A program made the translations under genes and the position numbers. Below are positions 4,627 to 10,130 of a DNA stretch of 10,130 nt, piece after piece (position 1 is the stretch's first letter; every line of letters begins with the position of its first letter). The notes beneath the pieces were generated by a model. That model ran no database searches. It saw only the letters and a program-made list of their open reading frames with translations, and was not told the origin of the DNA. The stretch is from Aquificaceae bacterium. Its GTDB lineage: Bacteria > Aquificota > Aquificia > Aquificales > Aquificaceae. The DNA lies in NCBI GenBank assembly GCA_027049085.1, contig JALTVH010000253.1:1-10130 (forward strand), written 5' to 3'.

Positions 4627-5850
4627 ATGGGGGAAATCTTTGCCGCCGGTGTTAACTTCAAGACAGCACCTGTTGAAATAAGAGAAAAGCTCGCATGCAA
4701 GTCGAAAGAGATACCTCCTCTTCTTGAAAAGATCAAGACGGGATCAGGTGTTGAAGAGCTGTGTATTTTGTCAACCTGCAACAGGGTGGAAATTTACGCT
4801 TTCGCTCACAGTGAAGAAACCATAGAGGTTGCACTCCGCCTGTTTTTCCTGGAAAAGAAACTTACCCCTTCAAGTAAATATCTCTTCCACCACAGGGGTG
4901 ACCACGCGGTATATCACGTGTTCAAGGTTGCGTCAAGCCTTGATTCAATGGTGGTGGGTGAACCCCAGATCACAGCCCAGTTCAAGGAATCCTTTGAGCT
5001 TGCAAGGAAGGCTGGAACGACAGGAAAGATCCTCAATAGACTGTATGAGAAGGCACTTAGAGCTTCAAAGAGGGTAAGAACAGAAACCGGCATAAGCAGA
5101 AATGCTGTTTCGGTGAGCTACGCTGCGGTGGAGCTGGCAAAGAAGATCTTTGGGGAGCTGAGCAGGGCAAGGGTTCTTCTTATTGGCGCAGGTGAAATGG
5201 GCGAGCTTGCCGCTAACTACCTGAAGAAGCTGGGCTGTCAGATCTTCATTACCAACAGGACTTATGAGAGAGCTCTGAGGCTCTCTCAGGATCTTGGCGG
5301 GAGTGCTCTGAGGTTTGAACAGCTTGAGGACTACCTTGAGAACATGGATATTGTTATAGTTTCAACGGGCGCAAGCGCCTTTGTCCTGACCCATGAAATG
5401 GTAAGGAAAGCCATGGAAAGGCGCGGTTACGAGCCCATGTTTATAATTGACATCTCGGTGCCAAGAAATGTGGAACCTGCCGCTGGTAAAGTGGATGAGG
5501 TCTTTCTTTACGATATTGATGACCTTAAAGAGGTTGTTGAAAGCAATATGAAGGATAGATTAAAAGAGGCAAAAAGGGGGGAGATAATCCTGTGGGACGA
5601 GGTCAGCAAATTCATGAGGTGGCTTGACAATCTGAAGATAGAGCCATACATACTCAGACTGAAAGAGAATGTCAGAAACCTTGAAAGGGAAAATCCGGTC
5701 ATCAGGAGGCTCGTCTTCAGAGCTCTAAGGGAAATGAAGATGAATCCTGAGTCCGCACCTATAATATTTAGGATATTCGGCGAGGAGGTAAAGGATGTCA
5801 ACGGAAGAAAAAACATACCCTATGTCTATCACAGAGCTGATGGAGCTTGA
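4627..5850 (+). CDS. hemA: Glutamyl-tRNA reductase
   Basis: Reduces glutamyl-tRNA(Glu) with NADPH to glutamate-1-semialdehyde, the first committed step of C5-pathway tetrapyrrole synthesis. The 407 residues show the N-terminal GVNFKTAPVEIREKL (8-22), LSTCNRVEIYA with nucleophile Cys51, HHRGDHAVYHVFKVASSLDS (88-107) with His97, GEPQI (111-115), the NADPH-binding VLLIGAGEMGELAA (183-196) and TNRTYERA, and a long helical C-terminal dimerisation region. The ATG at 4627 gives the normal family N-terminus and has no in-frame competitor. There is no ribosome-binding site, so it may be read from a leaderless transcript or by non-canonical initiation. The last 56 bp are shared with the RAM-domain gene. 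No hemL or hemB follows, so the operon joins haem synthesis to murA. Confidence 0.96.
   Translation: MGEIFAAGVNFKTAPVEIREKLACKSKEIPPLLEKIKTGSGVEELCILSTCNRVEIYAFAHSEETIEVALRLFFLEKKLTPSSKYLFHHRGDHAVYHVFKVASSLDSMVVGEPQITAQFKESFELARKAGTTGKILNRLYEKALRASKRVRTETGISRNAVSVSYAAVELAKKIFGELSRARVLLIGAGEMGELAANYLKKLGCQIFITNRTYERALRLSQDLGGSALRFEQLEDYLENMDIVIVSTGASAFVLTHEMVRKAMERRGYEPMFIIDISVPRNVEPAAGKVDEVFLYDIDDLKEVVESNMKDRLKEAKRGEIILWDEVSKFMRWLDNLKIEPYILRLKENVRNLERENPVIRRLVFRALREMKMNPESAPIIFRIFGEEVKDVNGRKNIPYVYHRADGA
5784..5788 (+). promoter_or_regulatory. Ribosome-binding site inside hemA for the RAM-domain gene
   Basis: GGAGG (within GAGGAGGTAAAGG) lies six bases before the ATG at 5795. It selects this start over later in-frame ATGs near 5822 and 5837, which lack a site, and so makes the 56-bp overlap with hemA real. 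Confidence 0.7.
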
Positions 5851-6094
5851 AGAGGAACACGCAATAAGAGCTTACATACTTATAAAGGCAGACCCGCGGG
5901 AAATACCTTCAATAATGCTTGCTCTATCAACCTTTGAAGGAGTTAAAACCGCAGACGTGGTGACCGGTCCCTACGACATAATCGTCTTTGTTGAGGTTGC
6001 CAATCAGGACGAGCTCGGAAGGCTTGTGATAAATAAAATCCATTCCCTTGAGGGTGTGCGGGAAGCCCTGACCTGTGTGGTGGTGAGAATATGA
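5795..6094 (+). CDS. Stand-alone Lrp/AsnC-type ligand-binding (RAM) domain protein
   Basis: 99-residue protein consisting of the C-terminal ligand-sensing domain of the Lrp/AsnC family without the DNA-binding helix-turn-helix. After a short leader (1-22) come strand AYILIKADP, helix IPSIMLALSTFEGV, strand TADVVTGPYDIIVFVEVANQ with the signature Thr-Gly-x-Tyr-Asp, helix DELGRLVINKIHSLEGV, and the final strand ALTCVVVRI. Such domains form dimers to octamers and bind amino acids or other small metabolites between subunits. Stand-alone versions in archaea and bacteria are thought to modulate full-length Lrp proteins or to sense metabolites. It overlaps hemA by 56 bp and the next small gene by 4 bp (ATGA). 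Being cotranslated with hemA and murA suggests a housekeeping metabolic sensor; ligand and target are unknown. Confidence 0.88.
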   Translation: MSTEEKTYPMSITELMELEEEHAIRAYILIKADPREIPSIMLALSTFEGVKTADVVTGPYDIIVFVEVANQDELGRLVINKIHSLEGVREALTCVVVRI

Positions 6095-6264
6095 GCTACC
6101 CAAAGGTAATTGAGGAAAAGGACAGGATAATTGTAATTTACTCCGATGAACCTATCCACTCTCAGGAGGAAGACGACGGAATACTCCTCTTTTACTCAAA
6201 AAAGGGAGATATCGTGAAGATAATTATTCCAAAGGATGAAGAGCACAATCTCATATACCTCTGA
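6091..6264 (+). CDS. 57-residue hypothetical protein between the RAM gene and murA
   Basis: Short frame from the ATG at 6091, which overlaps the preceding stop as ATGA, to the TGA at 6262-6264. A GGTGAG lies a few bases upstream (6082-6087). The product starts MSYPKVIEEKDRIIVIYSDE and continues with an acidic QEEDDG turn, strand ILLFYSKKGDIVKIIIP and a DEEHNLIYL tail. It looks like a small four-stranded beta protein with no signal peptide, cysteine or membrane segment. Strands interrupted by acidic turns loosely recall DUF2283-type mini-proteins, but I cannot assign a family. Overlap with both neighbours (4 bp and 29 bp), hydrophobic/polar alternation and a plausible start argue for a real gene. 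Confidence 0.7.
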   Translation: MSYPKVIEEKDRIIVIYSDEPIHSQEEDDGILLFYSKKGDIVKIIIPKDEEHNLIYL

Positions 6265-7525
6265 AGTCCTCAGAATTGAGGGCGGTGCCAGGCTCTCGGG
6301 GAGGGTAAGAGTTTCAGGCTCCAAAAACGCAACCCTTCCCATAATCTTCGCAACGATCCTCACTACCCAGCACTGCAAAATCAAGGATGCGCCCGACCTC
6401 CTTGACGTAGAAAACGCCCTGGAACTTTTAAGGATTCTGGGTGCTGAATATCAAAAAGAAGGGAATGAAATCCTGATAGACCCTTCGGGTGTCATAAAAA
6501 CAAGCACACCAGAAGACATTGTCCGCAAGATGAGGGCCTCTATCCTCTCAATGGGACCCCTTCTCGGGCGGTTCAGGAAGGCAAGAGTTTCCCTCCCAGG
6601 TGGATGTTCAATTGGGGCGAGGCCCATTGACCAGCACCTTAAGTTCTTTGAGAAAGCAGGAGCAAGGGTTAGCGTCAGAGGTGGCTTTGTCAACCTTGAG
6701 GTGAATACAAAAAAACCCGTTGAGTTCACCTTTGACCTCATAACGGTAACTGGAACGGAGAACGCTCTTCTGTACCTCGCTTCAGTTGAAGGACAGAGCA
6801 CTCTAAAAAACGTTGCCCTTGAACCGGAGGTAATGGATCTCGTCCATGTTCTCAAGAAGATGGGTGCGGAAATAACCCTTGAGGGGAGGGAATTAAAGAT
6901 AAGGGGAGCTGAGGATCTTTCAGGCTTCAACCACAGGGTGATACCCGATCGGATCGAAGCAGGAACTTTTCTGGTGGCTGGATCCCTTTCGGGTTACGAG
7001 ATCGTTATAGAAAACGTTGTATCAGCCCATTTAAAAAGCGTAATAGAAATGCTAACTCAGCATGGAACGCATGTTTCTGAGGAAGGTATGGACTCACTCA
7101 GGGTGACCCACAACGGTAGCAGAAAGCCTCTACATATTGAGACCTCCGAGTATCCGGGTTTCCCCACGGACATGCAGGCGCAGTTCTGTACCATGCTCTC
7201 TGTTACACCAGGAACTTCAACCGTTGTGGAGAACATCTTTGAAAATAGGTTTCAGCACATAAGTGAACTAAATAGAATGGGAGCAAACATAACTATCAAG
7301 GGAAGGAAGGCTTTCATCAGAGGTGTTGATCAGCTCTGGGGAGCTACGGTTAACTCAACAGACCTGCGTGCCTCAGCAAGCCTTGTTCTGGCTGGGCTTA
7401 TTGCAAGGGGAACAACTGTCGTTAGAGATATCTATCACCTTGATAGGGGCTACGATAAGCTTGAAGAAAAGTTAAAGAAGCTGGGAGCCGTTATAGAAAG
7501 GCTCCCGGAAGGTCAGGAAATCTGA
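6236..7525 (+). CDS. murA: UDP-N-acetylglucosamine 1-carboxyvinyltransferase
   Basis: Transfers enolpyruvate from PEP to UDP-GlcNAc, the first committed step of peptidoglycan synthesis in the cytoplasm. The 429 residues cover both inside-out alpha/beta barrels. Landmarks are VSGSKNA with Lys30 and Asn31 (E. coli Lys22 and Asn23), MRASILSMGPLLGRF (99-113), the catalytic loop LPGGCSIGARP with Cys124 (E. coli Cys115), FPTDMQAQF with the catalytic Asp (E. coli Asp305), and DLRASASLVLAG near the C-terminus with the conserved Arg. The catalytic cysteine is present, so the enzyme should be of the fosfomycin-sensitive type. The ATG at 6236 lies inside the 57-residue gene (29-bp overlap) and has only AAAGG touching it, so coupling is likely; no other in-frame start fits the family N-terminus. 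The last 13 bp overlap hsp20 on the other strand, and the C-terminal codons contain hsp20's probable terminator. Confidence 0.97.
   Translation: MKSTISYTSEVLRIEGGARLSGRVRVSGSKNATLPIIFATILTTQHCKIKDAPDLLDVENALELLRILGAEYQKEGNEILIDPSGVIKTSTPEDIVRKMRASILSMGPLLGRFRKARVSLPGGCSIGARPIDQHLKFFEKAGARVSVRGGFVNLEVNTKKPVEFTFDLITVTGTENALLYLASVEGQSTLKNVALEPEVMDLVHVLKKMGAEITLEGRELKIRGAEDLSGFNHRVIPDRIEAGTFLVAGSLSGYEIVIENVVSAHLKSVIEMLTQHGTHVSEEGMDSLRVTHNGSRKPLHIETSEYPGFPTDMQAQFCTMLSVTPGTSTVVENIFENRFQHISELNRMGANITIKGRKAFIRGVDQLWGATVNSTDLRASASLVLAGLIARGTTVVRDIYHLDRGYDKLEEKLKKLGAVIERLPEGQEI
7481..7508 (-). terminator. Probable intrinsic terminator of hsp20, inside the murA coding end
   Basis: Arms 7481-7489 and 7500-7508 pair over nine bases, seven of them a perfect GC-rich GGGAGCC/GGCTCCC, around a ten-base loop. 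Read on the minus strand the stem begins four bases past the hsp20 stop and is followed by a T-rich run (7480 down to about 7463: CTTCTTTAACTTTTCTTC), the layout of a Rho-independent terminator. On the plus strand no T-run follows, so it should not stop murA transcripts. Confidence 0.7.
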
Positions 7526-7530
7526 ACCTT
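7509..7530. repeat. Bulged inverted repeat over the murA/hsp20 convergent stop codons
   Basis: AAGGTCAG (7509-7516) pairs with CTGA-a-CCTT (7522-7530) around a five-base loop with one bulged A. It covers both stop codons. The plus strand continues CGCCTCTTTAG, so a weak murA terminator is possible but lacks a proper T-run. Confidence 0.3.
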
Positions 7531-7944
7531 CGCCTCTTTAGAAACCTTGACTTTAGGTATCCTCAGCTCAAGAACACCGTCCTTGTAATGGGCTTTTGCC
7601 TTGTCGGGTTTAACATCAGTGGGAAGGGGAATGACCCTTTCAATCCTTCCGTAGAACCTCTCAACCCTGTGGACATCCTCGGTCTTGTCTTCCCTTTCCT
7701 CTTTGCGTTCAGCCCTCAGGTGAATCGCATTGTCCTTGATGGTGACATCAATGTCTTCCTTCTTGATTCCGGGAAGCTCGGCCTTCAGGACGATCTCCGA
7801 ATCTGTCTCATAAAGGTCAACGGGCGGTGCATAGATCTTATCCCCGTCCCCAGCGGGAAGGAAATCTTCAAGGAGCCTATCAAACTCCTTCCTGATCCTT
7901 TCAAGCTCTGCAAATGGGCTCCACACTGCTAGTCCTCTCCTCAT
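7513..7944 (-). CDS. hsp20: Small heat-shock protein (Hsp20 / alpha-crystallin family)
   Basis: ATP-independent holdase that forms large oligomers and binds unfolding proteins. I take the ATG at 7944, giving 143 residues: an N-terminal arm (WSPFAELERIRKEFDRLL, 8-25), the alpha-crystallin domain (about 38-130) with PPVDLYETDSEIVLKAELPG and the closing GVLELRIPK motif, and a short tail ending Val140-x-Ile142, the I/V-x-I motif that docks neighbouring dimers. A GTG at 7953 would extend the frame by three residues, but its first base belongs to the ribosome-binding site, so it is excluded. The gene is a single unit with its own sigma-70 promoter and terminator, on the strand opposite murA and overlapping it by 13 bp. 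No CIRCE operator (TTAGCACTC-N9-GAGTGCTAA) is present, so HrcA control is not supported. Confidence 0.95.
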   Translation of the reverse strand: MRRGLAVWSPFAELERIRKEFDRLLEDFLPAGDGDKIYAPPVDLYETDSEIVLKAELPGIKKEDIDVTIKDNAIHLRAERKEEREDKTEDVHRVERFYGRIERVIPLPTDVKPDKAKAHYKDGVLELRIPKVKVSKEAKVQIS

Positions 7945-7952
7945 CTCACTCA

Positions 7953-7959
7953 CCTCCTT
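7953..7959 (-). promoter_or_regulatory. Ribosome-binding site deciding the hsp20 start
   Basis: AAGGAGG on the minus strand ends at 7953, eight bases before the ATG at 7944. The longer GTG frame begins inside this site and cannot use it. Confidence 0.85.
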
Positions 7960-7979
7960 AACATAGGTTTCTATATATT

Positions 7980-8008
7980 ATTTTAGTCAGTTATTAGCAG
8001 ATTGTCAA
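7980..8008 (-). promoter_or_regulatory. Sigma-70 promoter of hsp20
   Basis: On the minus strand, a perfect -35 TTGACA (8008-8003), a 17-bp spacer and a -10 TAAAAT (7985-7980). Transcription should begin near 7973, leaving a leader of about 29 bases that carries the AAGGAGG site. This is the cleanest promoter in the window. Confidence 0.8.
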
Positions 8009-8066
8009 GATCAACATGCTGTGGGCTCCGTAAATTGTTAACATAATCTAAGCAAAGCAAATGGAT

Positions 8067-8080
8067 CTCTGTATATAGAG
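8067..8080. repeat. Small palindrome in the hsp20/pncA gap
   Basis: CTCT-GTATAT-AGAG. It could be a protein-binding site or a weak hairpin at the end of the pncA transcript. On the minus strand it is followed by ATCCATTTGC, not a true T-run. The rest of the 160-bp gap (7945-8104) holds the hsp20 promoter and no open frame worth calling. Confidence 0.25.
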
Positions 8081-8084
8081 TCAC

Positions 8085-8127
8085 TTGACCTTGCTACCTG
8101 AACCTCAGGAAAGGTCGCTCAGGTCAA
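8085..8127. repeat. Nested inverted repeats over the 3' end of the nicotinamidase gene
   Basis: Outer arms TTGACCT (8085-8091) and AGGTCAA (8121-8127) are perfect complements and enclose a perfect CCTGA-ACC-TCAGG hairpin (8097-8109) containing the pncA stop codon. The structure could protect or end the pncA transcript. There is no T-run, so it is not a classical intrinsic terminator. Confidence 0.35.
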
Positions 8128-8689
8128 CCCCCACAGCACCCCTTGAGAGCATTTCTTCGATTGCTTTGTCGCTATCACCCGGGCCAACGTCAACTCCCTT
8201 GACGGCATCAAGGAGAAGAATCGCACCAAATCCTTCGTTGATAGCTCCTATAACCGTGTTCTTAACACAGTAATCCGTTGCGACCCCACCGACAAAGACC
8301 CTTTTGATTCCCCTTTCCTTGAGGAGGTCAGCAAGGACAGTCCCCTGGAACCCTGAGTAGGCATCAAAGTCCCTGGAAGTGCCTTTTGAAATGATGAACT
8401 TATTATCAGAAGGGATCTTAAGGTCCGGATGGAACATCGCACCTTCGGTATCCTGAACACAGTGAGGAGGCCAGATGCCACCGTAACCCTTAAAGGAAAT
8501 GTGATCCTTGGGATGCCAGTCCCTCGTAAAAAACACAGGAAGCCCTCTTTTCTCAAAGAGTGCGATGTATTCGTTCAACGGACCAACCACCAGGTCACCT
8601 TCCGGCACAGGAAGTGCACCACCAGGCATGAAGTCCCTCTGGACGTCCACAACAATAAGAGCGTCTGTATCCGTAATCCTCACTTTCAT
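8105..8689 (-). CDS. pncA: Nicotinamidase (isochorismatase-like hydrolase)
   Basis: Hydrolyses nicotinamide to nicotinate and ammonia for NAD salvage (Preiss-Handler route) in the cytoplasm. Counting from the ATG at 8689 (194 residues), it carries the catalytic triad Asp15 (VVDVQRDF), Lys102 (IISKG) and Cys141 (GGVATDYCV). The metal-site residues DWHPKDH (Asp57, His59) and WPPHC (His76) match the pattern known from archaeal and yeast nicotinamidases. The full triad plus metal set favours nicotinamidase over generic isochorismatase-like proteins. An ATG at 8707 would add six residues, but GGGAGG at 8697-8702 lies between it and the chosen start with correct spacing. It is 20 bp after the sfsA stop and last in its transcription unit. 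Confidence 0.92.
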   Translation of the reverse strand: MKVRITDTDALIVVDVQRDFMPGGALPVPEGDLVVGPLNEYIALFEKRGLPVFFTRDWHPKDHISFKGYGGIWPPHCVQDTEGAMFHPDLKIPSDNKFIISKGTSRDFDAYSGFQGTVLADLLKERGIKRVFVGGVATDYCVKNTVIGAINEGFGAILLLDAVKGVDVGPGDSDKAIEEMLSRGAVGVDLSDLS

Positions 8690-8696
8690 CGGTGAA

Positions 8697-8702
8697 CCTC
8701 CC
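8697..8702 (-). promoter_or_regulatory. Ribosome-binding site deciding the nicotinamidase start
   Basis: GGGAGG on the minus strand lies seven bases before the ATG at 8689. It falls inside the reading frame that would begin at 8707, and that longer start has no site of its own. Confidence 0.75.
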
Positions 8703-8709
8703 TTCATAT

Positions 8710-9375
8710 TTATATAATCCTGACGGGTATCTCCTTCCAGATGTATATCTCATCAACAGTCACCCTGCATAGAAAGGCATAAACCGGCAGACCAAGTTTT
8801 ACAAACTCAGCTACATTTTTGCCAAAGAGAGGATCAACCTCGCGGTTTGGAGAAAAGCACTGCGCATCCTCCCGCTGGATCACAAAAACAAGGGACGGGG
8901 AGTAAACATATCTCAGCCTTATGAGCTCCTCAACATGCCTTGAGCCTCTGACCGTTGGGGCATCAGGAAAAAGGGCAACCCCTTCCCTGACAAGGTTTAC
9001 AGATTTTGTTTCCACAAGAATCTGTCGGTTAATCAGCATATCAAAGCGAGAACCACCTATGGTGAACTCAAACCTGACCTCTTTGGGAATCCAGGGGTAC
9101 CTGCTCTTTTCCAGATACTCGCTTAAAAGCTTAGGGGGGAGATGGGAATCAACACAAACCAGCCCATCCCCGTGCCTGACAAGGAGAAGCTCATAGGCAT
9201 GCTTTCCACCGCTTTTTTCTCTGACAAAAACTTCCCTTCCATCGACCAGAAGCTCTTTCAGCCTGCCTGTGTTTCTCAGAAGGGCTGTGGTTTTGGTGGA
9301 ACCAAGCTGAATTTCACACACGAATCTGTTAAGTCTTGATAGGAACCTTGCCTTAATAAGAGGCGGAAAACGCAT
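8710..9375 (-). CDS. sfsA: SfsA family protein (sugar fermentation stimulation protein homologue)
   Basis: 221 residues, near the usual family length of about 230. Recognised from LIKARFLSRLNRFVCEI (6-22), the NTGRL box (35-39), GSRFDMLI with Asp112, VETKSVNL with Glu122 and Lys124, and FPDAPTVRGSRHVEEL (136-151). The Asp...Glu-x-Lys arrangement is the PD-(D/E)xK nuclease-like core noted for SfsA, together with an N-terminal OB-like DNA-binding region. The E. coli protein binds DNA and was linked to maltose gene expression, but its molecular role is unsettled. In a likely autotroph the 'sugar' name should not be taken literally. The ATG shares one base with the upstream stop (TAATG) and has no clear ribosome-binding site, so translation is probably coupled to the regulator gene. 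Confidence 0.9.
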   Translation of the reverse strand: MRFPPLIKARFLSRLNRFVCEIQLGSTKTTALLRNTGRLKELLVDGREVFVREKSGGKHAYELLLVRHGDGLVCVDSHLPPKLLSEYLEKSRYPWIPKEVRFEFTIGGSRFDMLINRQILVETKSVNLVREGVALFPDAPTVRGSRHVEELIRLRYVYSPSLVFVIQREDAQCFSPNREVDPLFGKNVAEFVKLGLPVYAFLCRVTVDEIYIWKEIPVRII

Positions 9376-10130
9376 TAAAACTTCTTAATCTCTATCCCGT
9401 ACTTCTTGATGCGGTAATCAAGCTGTCTGAGTGTGTAGCCGAGGATCTTTGCCGCCCTTGATTTAACATAGCCTGTTTTTTCCAGAGCCTCAATTATCTT
9501 CTCAACCTCCGTTTCTCTTATCTTTTCAGGAAGGCTTACAAAGTTCTCCCCCGAAGTCCTTCTTCTGAAGGCAAGGATGTGAGGTGGAAGGTCCGTTGCT
9601 TTAACAACTCTGTCGTTCATTACTACAAGACGCTCAATGGTGTTTTCCAGCTCTCTTATATTGCCGGGCCAGTCATACTCTATAAGCACTTCCATTGCAT
9701 CAGGTGAGATCCTGAGGTTCTTTCCGTACTTCCTGTTGTAAATATCAAGGAAGTGCTCAACCAGGAGGGGAATGTCGTCCTTTCGCTCCCTAAGGGGCGG
9801 GATATGTATGGGAATCACGCTCAGCCGGTAATAAAGGTCTTCCCTAAACTTTCCCTGTGTGACAAGCTCATAGAGATCCCTGTTGGTTGCCGCGATTATC
9901 CTAACATCAACCCTGACGACCTTCTCACTACCAAGCGGTTCAATTTCCCTGTCCTGCAGAACCCTGAGGATTTTTGCCTGAAGGGAGAGAGGCATGTCAC
10001 CAATCTCGTCAAGGAAGATCGTTCCCCCCTGGGCAAGCTCAAACTTACCTTTCTTTGAGCTGTGAGCACCTGTAAAGGCACCCTTCTCATAACCAAAGAG
10101 CTCCGCCTCAAGAAGGGTTTCCGGGATCGC
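9375..10130 (-). CDS. Sigma-54-dependent transcriptional activator, NifA/NtrC type, N-terminus cut by window edge
   Basis: The open frame runs to the right edge (251 residues in window), not just from the internal Met at 9995. It covers most of the AAA+ domain: EAELFGYEKGAFTGA with the sigma-54-contacting GAFTGA loop (in-window residues 17-22), Walker B GGTIFLDEIGD (35-45), sensor I AATNRD, the arginine-finger region FREDLYYRLSVIPIHIPPLRERKDDI, and sensor II WPGNIRELENTIERL. A Fis-type helix-turn-helix follows (GYVKSRAAKILGYTLRQLDY, then RIKKYGI). That last motif resembles the NifA recognition helix (Gly-x-Thr-x-Arg-Gln-x-x-Tyr-Arg-Ile) more than typical NtrC. Walker A and any GAF or receiver domain lie outside. 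It uses ATP to open sigma-54 promoters; the signal and targets are unknown from here. Confidence 0.93.
   Translation of the reverse strand, partial: AIPETLLEAELFGYEKGAFTGAHSSKKGKFELAQGGTIFLDEIGDMPLSLQAKILRVLQDREIEPLGSEKVVRVDVRIIAATNRDLYELVTQGKFREDLYYRLSVIPIHIPPLRERKDDIPLLVEHFLDIYNRKYGKNLRISPDAMEVLIEYDWPGNIRELENTIERLVVMNDRVVKATDLPPHILAFRRRTSGENFVSLPEKIRETEVEKIIEALEKTGYVKSRAAKILGYTLRQLDYRIKKYGIEIKKF

Noticed and set aside
6451..6930. 159-residue minus-strand open frame inside murA
   Set aside because: Antisense shadow of murA; the Arg/Ser/Pro-rich, low-complexity product has no family features.
7588..7932. 114-residue plus-strand open frame opposite hsp20
   Set aside because: Antisense shadow of a well-supported small heat-shock gene with its own promoter and ribosome-binding site.
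7945..8104. CIRCE or other heat-shock operator upstream of hsp20
   Set aside because: No TTAGCACTC-N9-GAGTGCTAA or close variant; only the TTAGCA fragment occurs, without a partner arm.

Overview
The window reads as chromosomal core DNA from a thermophilic bacterium of the Aquificota (Aquificaceae-like: Aquifex, Hydrogenobacter, Thermocrinis, Hydrogenivirga). This rests on recalled resemblance of PyrB and IscU to their Aquifex aeolicus counterparts, on gene packing (stop/start overlaps of 1-56 bp), and on heavy use of AGG/AGA and ATA codons with many Lys/Glu/Arg residues. I could run no search, so the phylum is an inference and the genus is open. There are no rRNA or tRNA genes, CRISPR arrays, insertion sequences or phage genes. 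No stretch longer than about 160 bp lacks a gene.

Layout. (1) 1-787, minus: pyrB, C-terminus beyond the left edge. (2) 893-3978, plus: a tight operon of iscU, a PP-loop ATPase with a C-terminal NFACT-R-like domain, a TusA-like sulfur carrier, a cysteine-free DUF1858-like protein, a stand-alone NifU C-terminal (Nfu) protein and aroE. From the PP-loop gene onward each gene overlaps the next by 1-4 bp. (3) 3967-4590, minus: an unrecognised lipoprotein, tail-to-tail with aroE and head-to-head with hemA. (4) 4627-7525, plus: hemA, a stand-alone Lrp/AsnC ligand-binding (RAM) protein, a 57-residue protein and murA, each overlapping the next. (5) 7513-7944, minus: a small heat-shock protein with a clean sigma-70 promoter; its likely terminator lies inside the end of murA. 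(6) 8105-10130, minus: a sigma-54-dependent NifA/NtrC-type activator (N-terminus beyond the right edge), sfsA and a nicotinamidase, in that order of transcription.

How the genes work together. The most interesting block is 893-3163. It holds an Fe-S scaffold (IscU), an Fe-S carrier (Nfu), a persulfide carrier (TusA-like) and a PP-loop enzyme with a CxxC and a Cys-Cys pair, built like tRNA thiolation enzymes. I infer a sulfur relay, possibly Fe-S dependent, that thiolates tRNA or another RNA. The NFACT-R-like domain may hold the RNA, and the DUF1858-like protein would be an adaptor of unknown role. No cysteine desulfurase is in the window. The other genes are biosynthetic or housekeeping: pyrimidines (PyrB), shikimate (AroE), tetrapyrroles (HemA), peptidoglycan (MurA), NAD salvage (nicotinamidase) and protein protection (Hsp20).

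Several starts were chosen from ribosome-binding sites rather than the longest frame: Nfu at 2912, lipoprotein at 4590, Hsp20 at 7944 and nicotinamidase at 8689.
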